From positions 1 to 5,430 of the forward strand of contig CADBMS010000126.1 of assembly GCA_902795935.1 (NCBI GenBank): 5,430 nt of DNA, written 5' to 3'. The first letter of the stretch is position 1. Each line of letters begins with the position of its first letter. The translations under genes were made by a program, and so were the position numbers. This document shows positions 1 to 5,430 of the stretch, in pieces. This DNA is from an uncultured Methanobrevibacter sp. GTDB taxonomy: Archaea > Methanobacteriota > Methanobacteria > Methanobacteriales > Methanobacteriaceae. Below the pieces are notes generated by a model. It saw only the letters and a program-made list of their open reading frames with translations. It ran no database searches and was not told where the DNA came from.

Positions 1-932
1 ATTTATTATCTGCAAGTTTATCCGATAGGAGTTATGGGGCTCTTTTAAATCCTATAAGAACTGGTGCTAATTTAATTTCATATATATTATTAACTTTAGG
101 AATATTAGGATTATTTGTTGCAGGAATGCATGGTATCCATAAATATAAATTTAAAATTAAAAGAAATATTTCATCTAATAAAAAACGTTATCTGATGTAT
201 ATTATAACATTTTTAACATTTGTTAGTATATTCATAACATTTTTTGGTGATTATTATCTTGTGTGTGAAAGTTTAATGTTTTTATTTACTTTAGAATCTT
301 ATTTGTTATTCCGTAAATTAGATATTAAATATTATAATCTAGATTTAACAATGTTTGTTTTTTTTGCAACATTTTTTATATCACATAGCTTTTTAAATGT
401 TAAAGTAGATCGTTATTTTATTTCAATGGTCCCCGGATTAGTTTATTTATTAATTCTTGGATTAAAATACCTTGGAGATTTTATCTCAGAACTAATACAA
501 AAATATTATAAATATGATTATAAAATTTTTAAAGCAGATCAATTTACAAGTTTATTAATTTTGATTTTAGCTATATGTTTGTTTATGTCTTCATTTTATG
601 CGTATATAGTTAAAGTTCCTTATCCTATGTATGGTTATCTTGAAGATGGTGCTAATTGTTTAATTGATTTTGATTCTGAGTATCATGAAAAAATTATTTA
701 TTCTAACCATTGGCCGGCTTTTACATGGTATCTTAGAACTAATGTTGAAAGAGGATATATTCCTGATTTTAATATTACTGGTGAAGAAAATCAAACACTT
801 AAGAAATTTTCAGATTATTTAATATCCAATAATGCAACATATTATATCCATACTAGTGTTGATAATACAAGTATTCCAAATTATACTTGTGTAGCGAATA
901 CTGAACATGTAAGTATTTATAAAAGAAACTAA
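1..932 (+). CDS. Membrane glycosyltransferase, GT-C / PMT (GT39-like), 5'-truncated by window edge
   Basis: Partial gene. The frame is open from base 3, upstream of the first ATG at 126, and encodes 309 visible residues ending at TAA 930-932. The ATG at 126 is an internal Met, because the 41 codons before it align with the downstream paralog: visible Pro17 matches its Pro280. By that alignment about 260 N-terminal residues, including the catalytic first loop, lie outside the window. Hydrophobic spans are visible at about residues 24-42, 63-81, 86-103, 113-131, 138-157 and 180-202. A polar C-terminal domain of about 105 residues follows and is probably extracytoplasmic. Motifs shared with the neighbour are VKVDRYF at 133-139 and PAFTWY at 238-243. 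Family knowledge suggests transfer of a sugar from a polyprenyl-phosphate donor on the outer membrane face. The sugar and acceptor are unknown. The next gene starts 15 bases downstream, so the two are likely one transcript. Family assignment is fairly safe; substrate is not. Confidence 0.8.
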   Translation, partial: LLSASLSDRSYGALLNPIRTGANLISYILLTLGILGLFVAGMHGIHKYKFKIKRNISSNKKRYLMYIITFLTFVSIFITFFGDYYLVCESLMFLFTLESYLLFRKLDIKYYNLDLTMFVFFATFFISHSFLNVKVDRYFISMVPGLVYLLILGLKYLGDFISELIQKYYKYDYKIFKADQFTSLLILILAICLFMSSFYAYIVKVPYPMYGYLEDGANCLIDFDSEYHEKIIYSNHWPAFTWYLRTNVERGYIPDFNITGEENQTLKKFSDYLISNNATYYIHTSVDNTSIPNYTCVANTEHVSIYKRN

Positions 933-934
933 TT

Positions 935-938
935 AGGG
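935..938 (+). promoter_or_regulatory. Weak ribosome binding site of the second membrane glycosyltransferase
   Basis: AGGG lies just after the TAA of the upstream paralog and 9 bases before the ATG at 948. The match to the GGAGGTGAT consensus is short. It is the only candidate in the 15-base gap. Confidence 0.35.
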
Positions 939-947
939 ATAATACAT

Positions 948-2606
948 ATGAACATAAAAGAATATATTAATAAAAATGATTTATCTTGTAAATATTTTTT
1001 AATATTATTATGTATTTTATCAAGTTTTACTTATATTTTAATTTCTAAGCAAATAAATATTGGTATCTATTATTGGGATATCTTTTTATATTTAAATAAT
1101 GGATTAACTTTTGCAGGAAATCGATTAGGTGATACTATGTATTTATCACCATTTTTATCATTTTTATATTCTATTTTTTTTCGTATAGGTTTCATTAATG
1201 AAATCATTATTTTTATTATTTGTGGCATTTTTTATATTTTAGGAGGTTTAGGGTTTTATTTATTGTTAAATATGCGTTTTAAACCATTAGAATCATTAGT
1301 TGGTGCATTAATTTATTCTACATCCACAATAATTATAATATGGAGTGTTACTGGGGCATTAGATGTGCCTGCAATTTCGTTATGTATTTGGGCAGTTTAT
1401 TTAACATTATTGTCTGTTAAAAAAGATTCTAGAATATTTTATATTAGTTTTCCTATAGCAATGTTAGCTTTTTTAACACGTTTCACATCAGGATTGATTT
1501 TGTTACCTATATTAGTAATAATTTTAGTTAATTATGAAAGAATTAATTTAAAAAATATTATTAAAGGAGTTTTCATTGGTTGTTTAATTTATTTACCATT
1601 TATGTATAATTTTTATCTAAATACAGGTAGTCTTTTTCCATTTATTAAACAATTTGATAATTCAGTATCAGGATCTGTTTCTACTGTTAATCCAGGATTT
1701 AATTTAGATTTAACTTATTATTTAAAATTCATACCAAATTATATTTCTAGTTTTTCAATGCCTAACTACACAGATATTATTACACCTAATAAATCTACTG
1801 CAACAATATTATCGTTCATATTATTAGCGATACTTATTTTTGGTTTAATAAGTTACATATATAAATTTACAAAAAGACTTAATAAAATCAAACATAAAGG
1901 TAAAAACTTTTATTTATTAAATGCTACAAGTGTTACAATAATAGGCATACTCGCATTTACTTATGGACATATCCCTTATATATATAGTGAACTATTTTTA
2001 ATATTATTAATATTAACAATACATATTTTATTTAAAAAATTAGAAATGAAATACTTAGATTTAGATTTAACTTTTATAATATGGTTTTTAAGCTTTTTTA
2101 TAATGCATAGTATACATTCAGTTAAAGTAGATAGATATTTCATAACTATGATTCCACCAATAGCATATACTATAACTTTAGGAATACAAGAAATCAATAA
2201 TATTAAATTACCAACAAAAGAAAATTATAACATATCAAAAATAGTATCCATATTTTTAATTGTGTGTATATTATTTTCTACAAGCATATATATATCCAGT
2301 ATACCCACAGAAGTACCTGAGGTTATGATAGAAAAAACAACAACATTATGGTTAATTAATAATGAAGCTAATATTCTAGATAAAAAAATAGCATCAGATA
2401 GGGGACCTGCATTTACATGGTATTTTAAAAAATATATATTTACTAGAGTATACCACAATGAAACAAAAGAATCATTTTATGATTTAATGATAAATACAAA
2501 ACCAGATTATTACATCCAAACAAACAAAACGAATCCATTTAATATTGAAAATTATACTAAAATTGCAACAATTAATGGCAGTACATATATATACAAACTA
2601 AATTAG
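948..2606 (+). CDS. Membrane glycosyltransferase, GT-C / PMT (GT39-like), complete
   Basis: Complete 552-residue polytopic membrane protein. A first hydrophobic span at about 16-33 is followed by the loop YYWDIFLYLNNG (41-52). Asp44 there is at the place of the catalytic acid in GT-C enzymes of the PMT/ArnT type. Further family-like signatures are SPFLSFLYSIF (67-77), TGALDVP with Asp139, and FLTRFTSG around Arg178. Later spans lie near 286-306, 327-340, 345-362, 372-390, 397-412 and 431-450. VKVDRYF (392-398) and PAFTWY (487-492) are shared with the upstream paralog. The last 100 residues are polar and probably lie outside the membrane. The likely role is transfer of a polyprenyl-phosphate-linked sugar to a glycan, lipid or protein at the cell surface. 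The ATG at 948 sits 9 bases after AGGG (935-938), a weak ribosome site, and 15 bases after the previous stop. The 3' end overlaps the convergent minus-strand gene by 9 bases. Donor and acceptor cannot be told from the sequence. Confidence 0.85.
   Translation: MNIKEYINKNDLSCKYFLILLCILSSFTYILISKQINIGIYYWDIFLYLNNGLTFAGNRLGDTMYLSPFLSFLYSIFFRIGFINEIIIFIICGIFYILGGLGFYLLLNMRFKPLESLVGALIYSTSTIIIIWSVTGALDVPAISLCIWAVYLTLLSVKKDSRIFYISFPIAMLAFLTRFTSGLILLPILVIILVNYERINLKNIIKGVFIGCLIYLPFMYNFYLNTGSLFPFIKQFDNSVSGSVSTVNPGFNLDLTYYLKFIPNYISSFSMPNYTDIITPNKSTATILSFILLAILIFGLISYIYKFTKRLNKIKHKGKNFYLLNATSVTIIGILAFTYGHIPYIYSELFLILLILTIHILFKKLEMKYLDLDLTFIIWFLSFFIMHSIHSVKVDRYFITMIPPIAYTITLGIQEINNIKLPTKENYNISKIVSIFLIVCILFSTSIYISSIPTEVPEVMIEKTTTLWLINNEANILDKKIASDRGPAFTWYFKKYIFTRVYHNETKESFYDLMINTKPDYYIQTNKTNPFNIENYTKIATINGSTYIYKLN
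2598..2606. other. Convergent 9-base overlap of two stop codons
   Basis: The segment CTAAATTAG holds both gene ends. On the plus strand it reads Leu-Asn-stop (TAG 2604-2606) for the membrane glycosyltransferase. On the minus strand it reads Leu-Ile-stop (TAG 2600-2598) for the GT4 enzyme. It is palindromic apart from the central base. No intergenic DNA separates the two convergent transcripts, so each must terminate inside the other gene. Confidence 0.9.
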
Positions 2607-3650
2607 TTCTTTAATAAAACTTAACATTAATTTACCAATATAATATGGAGATAATTCACTTTTAAATAAATTAAATCCACCAGAAGAAATTTTTTCACAT
2701 AATACCTCATCATTTTTCAATAAAAGAATACATTCAGCTAAACTTTTAGGATTTGCCATATCACAAAGTAATGAATTTTTACCAGAAATTAATAATTCAC
2801 GAACACCCTTAGAATCACCAGTTACTAATGGTTTACCCATAGCCAAAATTTGGTAAACTTTAGTTGGAATAACACGCATAGATTTAACAGTACCTCCAAA
2901 AATACCAAGACAAATATTAGCATCACTGATATATTTAGGTAAATCCATATATGGGACTGAATCCATGAAAAAAAGATTAGATAATTTTAATTCTTCTTTT
3001 AACATTTGCATTTCATTAAAAGTTTGACCATTACCTATTAATTGAAATTCAATATCATCATATTCTTCCAATAATTTTGCTGCTTGAAGAATATATTGAA
3101 TACCATGTAACGGAATATAGGTTCCATAAAATAAAACTTTAAATTTACCATCCATTCTAGTAAATTTCTTAGGATAAAAAATTTTATCTTCAGCACCAAT
3201 AACCAAACGACGAAATTTACTTTCAGACAAACCAAAAGTTTCAATAAAATATTTTGAACTTTCATAAGTATCTTGCAAAACAATATCTGAAAATCTACAA
3301 TTAAATTTATCTAAATAATAAAATAATTTAGAAATTAATGGATTTTGTAAGATATTCCTATCTTTATTTGTATCATATAATGAAACAAAAGTATCAAAAA
3401 TTAAAGGTTTACCTGATAAAAATTTACATAATAATGCTAATGGTTGAACATAATTACTAGCTTCTCCAACAATAATAATGTCAAAATTTTTAACTTTAAA
3501 AAACTTCCAAAATAAAATAGGATAACGCCATAAAATCATTGCATTGCTAGTAACTTCAACAACATCCACCCCATTCTGCTTTAATCCATCAATAATAATT
3601 CTATGACGAGGATAATCTTTAAGATATGAACCAAAATAACAAACTTTCAT
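2598..3650 (-). CDS. GT4-family glycosyltransferase (GT-B fold), EX7E-variant
   Basis: A soluble, two-domain glycosyltransferase of 350 residues, a normal length for GT4, probably acting at the cytoplasmic face on a nucleotide-sugar donor. The N-terminal Rossmann half opens MKVCYFGSY (1-9), with a GEASNY segment near 62-67. The linker IGAEDKIFYP (151-160) occupies the place of the usual NGVD..F segment. The C-terminal domain starts KVLFYGTYIPLHGI (171-184), then QLIGNG (203-208), VPYMDLPKYISDANICLGIFGG (232-253, read as two adjoining motifs) and IPTKVYQILAMGKPLVTGDS (261-280). The usual donor-site EX7E pair is not present: the aligned positions are Arg259 and Gln267. The ATG at 3650 is preferred over a TTG one codon upstream because GGTG (3661-3658) is 7 bases before the ATG. 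It is the last gene of the minus-strand operon, 4 bases after the GT2 stop. Its TAG stop lies inside the end of the plus-strand membrane gene. The exact sugar is unknown. Confidence 0.87.
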   Translation of the reverse strand: MKVCYFGSYLKDYPRHRIIIDGLKQNGVDVVEVTSNAMILWRYPILFWKFFKVKNFDIIIVGEASNYVQPLALLCKFLSGKPLIFDTFVSLYDTNKDRNILQNPLISKLFYYLDKFNCRFSDIVLQDTYESSKYFIETFGLSESKFRRLVIGAEDKIFYPKKFTRMDGKFKVLFYGTYIPLHGIQYILQAAKLLEEYDDIEFQLIGNGQTFNEMQMLKEELKLSNLFFMDSVPYMDLPKYISDANICLGIFGGTVKSMRVIPTKVYQILAMGKPLVTGDSKGVRELLISGKNSLLCDMANPKSLAECILLLKNDEVLCEKISSGGFNLFKSELSPYYIGKLMLSFIKELI

Positions 3651-3654
3651 CAAT

Positions 3655-4443
3655 TTACACCACTATCAAAAATTTCCTTTTAATAAAATTAAAGCATACC
3701 TTAATTGTTAAAATAAATCTTTGAAAAATCACAGATTTGTTAGTATCCCAATCTCCGCAAGTAGTATGAATTACATCAAAATAATTATTATGTTTATTCA
3801 AGACATTATTCAAAATAGAATAATATCCATCAGGATGGTGTTTAAATTTAAAAATAACCTCAAAATTACTAAAATTATGATGTGCAGAATGATATATCAT
3901 AACTGGTAAAACAAAAACATTAAATCCATATTCATGTGCAGATAAACAGTAATCTACACCATACAAATGCCAACCATCACAACATATTTCATCAAATTTT
4001 AATTCATTAAAAACATTTTTTGGAACAATTAATAAACATTCATCTAAAGTTTCTACTAATTCTGGACTAAAAATCTTATTACCCCACTTTTTAGGGGGAA
4101 TTTCATGTTTGATAATATTACGATATCTATCAATATTAATTTCACCTTCAGAAACAACTCCAGCAACCCCTGCAATACCTAATTTAGGCAAAGCATCTAA
4201 TATATCATGAACGTCTTTCAACCAAGAATCAGATTCTAACTCAACATCTTGATGAACAAACATTAAATAATCACCAGAAGCTTTATTAGCACCATAATTA
4301 AGAGCTTCAGCAGATGATGAAAATTTACCATTAGTATTATCAATTAAAATTTTTTCAAAACATATTGATTGTTTTTCTAATCCTTTCAATAAATAATTAC
4401 TCAAAATTTCATAATCATTGTACACACAAATAATCGAAAACAT
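3655..4443 (-). CDS. GT2-type glycosyltransferase (GT-A fold, PF13712-like)
   Basis: A 262-residue glycosyltransferase with one GT-A nucleotide-diphospho-sugar domain. It begins FSIICVYND (2-10), the first Rossmann strand of GT2 enzymes. It continues ILIDNTNGKFSSSAEALNYG (32-51) and SGDYLMFVHQDVEL (56-69), where HQDVE with Asp66 takes the place of the metal-binding DXD. LDECLLIVPKNVF (133-145) carries the acidic acceptor-side pair Asp134/Glu135. CCDGWHLYGVDYCLSA (154-169) and a terminal histidine motif VMIYHSAHH (181-189) complete the fold. This pattern, with VHQD, LDEC and WHLY, is what I recall of the Glyco_tranf_2_5 group seen in both bacterial and archaeal capsule-type loci. The C-terminal tail after about 240 is basic and hydrophobic and may touch the membrane. 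The start is supported by AAGGT 6 bases before the ATG, and the gene follows the upstream stop by 9 bases. It probably adds one sugar to a lipid-linked glycan. Specificity is unknown. Confidence 0.87.
   Translation of the reverse strand: MFSIICVYNDYEILSNYLLKGLEKQSICFEKILIDNTNGKFSSSAEALNYGANKASGDYLMFVHQDVELESDSWLKDVHDILDALPKLGIAGVAGVVSEGEINIDRYRNIIKHEIPPKKWGNKIFSPELVETLDECLLIVPKNVFNELKFDEICCDGWHLYGVDYCLSAHEYGFNVFVLPVMIYHSAHHNFSNFEVIFKFKHHPDGYYSILNNVLNKHNNYFDVIHTTCGDWDTNKSVIFQRFILTIKVCFNFIKRKFLIVV
3658..3661 (-). promoter_or_regulatory. Ribosome binding site deciding the GT4 start
   Basis: On the minus strand GTGGTG ends 7 bases before the ATG at 3650-3648. GGTG matches the core of the archaeal Shine-Dalgarno consensus GGAGGTGAT. 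The TTG at 3653-3651 is only 4 bases away, so the ATG is the better start. The site lies inside the last codons (Val-Val) of the upstream GT2 gene, which suggests translational coupling. Confidence 0.5.
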
Positions 4444-4449
4444 ATAAAT

Positions 4450-4454
4450 ACCTT
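4450..4454 (-). promoter_or_regulatory. Ribosome binding site of the GT2 gene, overlapping the upstream stop
   Basis: The minus strand reads TAAGGTATTTATATG. AAGGT shares its As with the TAA stop of the preceding GT4 gene and sits 6 bases before the GT2 ATG. This supports the chosen start and suggests coupled translation of the two genes. Confidence 0.5.
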
Positions 4455-5430
4455 ATTTTTCATACTCTTTCTTAAATTTTATTAAAGCTTTTTCAAAATC
4501 ATCAACTGTAATATCCCAATTATAATTTTTAACGGTTATTAAACCATTATGCTTAAATTTAGATTGTTTAAATGGATCTTTAATTAAATCAATGATTTTT
4601 TCAGCTAATAAAATAGGATTTTTAGGTTCAACCAAATATGCATTTTCACCATCAACAATATAATCTCTAACCCCAAGACAATCAGTAGTTACAACTGGAG
4701 TATTACAAGCCATAGCTTCTAATGGAGGTAAACCAAAACCTTCAATATGAGATGAAAAAACAAAAATATCTGCTTTTGTATACAAATCAGCCATTTCATT
4801 ATCGCTTAACCAATAAAATTTATCAACAACAAAATCAATATCATCAGATAAAACTTTATTAATTATATCTTCTTTACCTACAGCCAATAGTTTAAGATTA
4901 TCTATTTCACTTGAAACAATTTTCAAAGCATCAATTAAATCTTTATCTCCTTTATATTCTAAACCTCTAAAAATGCCCATTACACTAATAAAATGATCAT
5001 CATGTTCAACAACACGAGGATAAAATATATCATGATTAATGCCATCATGAATCAATTCAACATTACGATTATAACTACTTTCTAACCATTCTTTCAACCA
5101 ACCAGAAATAGTGATATGTGGTATTGGCAAATATAAACTTTCGGTAAACATCTTACTAAAATAAGAACCCCTCTCAGCAGCTAATTCATTAAAATCTTGA
5201 CAAAAATAAATAGGAACTCCTTTATTACTCCTATAAACTGCAAATGCTGTTGGAAACCATGTAGCAATATTAATATCACAATCAGGAGTATTTTTTGCAA
5301 GAGCACTTACAAAATCTGGTTCAAAATTCATTCTAGTTTTATTCGCTAAGGTTAACATTTCATAATAATGGACAGGTCTTTTTAAAATTGGTTTTAAAAA
5401 AGGATTTAAAATACGAACTGGCCATGGAGC
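4453..5430 (-). CDS. GT4-family glycosyltransferase (GT-B fold), N-terminus beyond window
   Basis: Partial gene with 325 visible residues, entering from the right edge and stopping at TAA (4455-4453). The frame is open from base 5430 back through the ATG at 5358. The 24 codons before that ATG read as sensible protein (a PFLKPILKRPV segment), so the real start is outside the window and the ATG is internal. In visible-residue numbering: TWFPTAFAVY (57-66) and YFCQDF (75-80) belong to the acceptor half, HITISGWLKEWL (105-116) to the hinge side, and HDGINHDIFYP (128-138) resembles the NGID..F segment. The donor half has GIFRGLEYKG (152-161), with Arg155 and Lys160 expected to bind the diphosphate. 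It also has ADLYTKADIFVFSS (214-227) and the classic EX7E pair Glu230/Glu238 within HIEGFGLPPLEAMA. It likely adds a sugar from a nucleotide donor to a lipid-linked or surface glycan. It is the first visible gene of the three-gene minus-strand operon, whose promoter is not in view. Confidence 0.88.
   Translation of the reverse strand, partial: APWPVRILNPFLKPILKRPVHYYEMLTLANKTRMNFEPDFVSALAKNTPDCDINIATWFPTAFAVYRSNKGVPIYFCQDFNELAAERGSYFSKMFTESLYLPIPHITISGWLKEWLESSYNRNVELIHDGINHDIFYPRVVEHDDHFISVMGIFRGLEYKGDKDLIDALKIVSSEIDNLKLLAVGKEDIINKVLSDDIDFVVDKFYWLSDNEMADLYTKADIFVFSSHIEGFGLPPLEAMACNTPVVTTDCLGVRDYIVDGENAYLVEPKNPILLAEKIIDLIKDPFKQSKFKHNGLITVKNYNWDITVDDFEKALIKFKKEYEK

Noticed and set aside
126..128. 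ATG at 126 as the start of the first gene
   Set aside because: The same frame is open to the left edge and the preceding 41 codons align with the interior of the downstream paralog, including a membrane span that this start would cut. No convincing ribosome site precedes it.
2382..2388. A7 run (T7 on the minus strand) as terminator for the minus-strand operon
   Set aside because: It encodes Lys codons of the membrane gene and lies over 200 bases past the stop. Similar runs are common here, so no specific support exists.
1976..2458. Minus-strand open frames opposite the second membrane gene
   Set aside because: They are short, have no family-like motifs and lie antisense to a clearly conserved coding region. 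They are by-products of AT-rich sequence.
2690..2695. T6 run downstream of the plus-strand operon as an archaeal terminator
   Set aside because: T runs this long or longer occur within the coding regions themselves (for example near 357-365), so this one is not diagnostic without transcript-end data.
3038..3283. Alternative minus-strand frame inside the GT4 gene
   Set aside because: It overlaps the well-supported GT4 frame and its translation has no recognisable domain.
3651..3653. TTG one codon upstream of the GT4 ATG as the start
   Set aside because: It would leave only 4 bases to GGTG, whereas the ATG has 7, and MKVCYFGSY is the natural start of a GT-B fold.
3721..3909. Plus-strand open frame opposite the GT2 gene
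   Set aside because: It is 62 codons long, with no domain, and antisense to conserved GT2 motifs.
5356..5358. ATG at 5358 (minus) as the start of the first minus-strand gene
   Set aside because: The frame continues open to the right edge with 24 codons of plausible protein, and a protein starting here would lack the first strands of the GT-B N-terminal domain.

Overview
The window is very AT-rich (roughly a quarter G+C in lines counted by eye). It is entirely coding: five genes, all devoted to transferring sugars. Low G+C, short AGG/GGTG-type ribosome sites, and multi-span glycosyltransferases ending in a WPAFTWY-like motif fit a host-associated methanogenic archaeon of the order Methanobacteriales (Methanobrevibacter or Methanosphaera type). 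No rRNA or informational gene is present, so this placement is an inference from composition and protein style.

Left half, plus strand (1-2606): two tandem paralogous membrane glycosyltransferases of the GT-C / PMT (GT39-like) type. The first is cut by the left edge and only its C-terminal 309 residues are visible. The second is complete (552 residues). They are 15 bases apart and probably co-transcribed. They share a KVDRYF motif after a membrane span, a PAFTWY motif near the C-terminus and the same tail layout.

Right half, minus strand (5430 down to 2598): three tightly packed cytosolic-type glycosyltransferases read in the order GT4 (N-terminus beyond the right edge), GT2 (GT-A fold, PF13712-like), GT4 (EX7E-variant). 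Gaps are 9 and 4 bases, so this is an operon whose promoter lies outside the window.

The two blocks converge, and their last genes overlap by 9 bases through their stop codons, so no intergenic terminator exists between them. A reasonable model is that the minus-strand enzymes build a glycan on a lipid carrier in the cytoplasm. The plus-strand membrane enzymes would use polyprenyl-phosphate sugars to add residues on the outer face, for a surface polysaccharide or glycoprotein. Donors, acceptors and the final glycan cannot be read from the sequence. I see no RNA gene, mobile element, CRISPR array or clearly novel system. The points most worth a second look are the paralogous pair, the overlapping convergent stops, and the GT4 lacking the usual glutamates.
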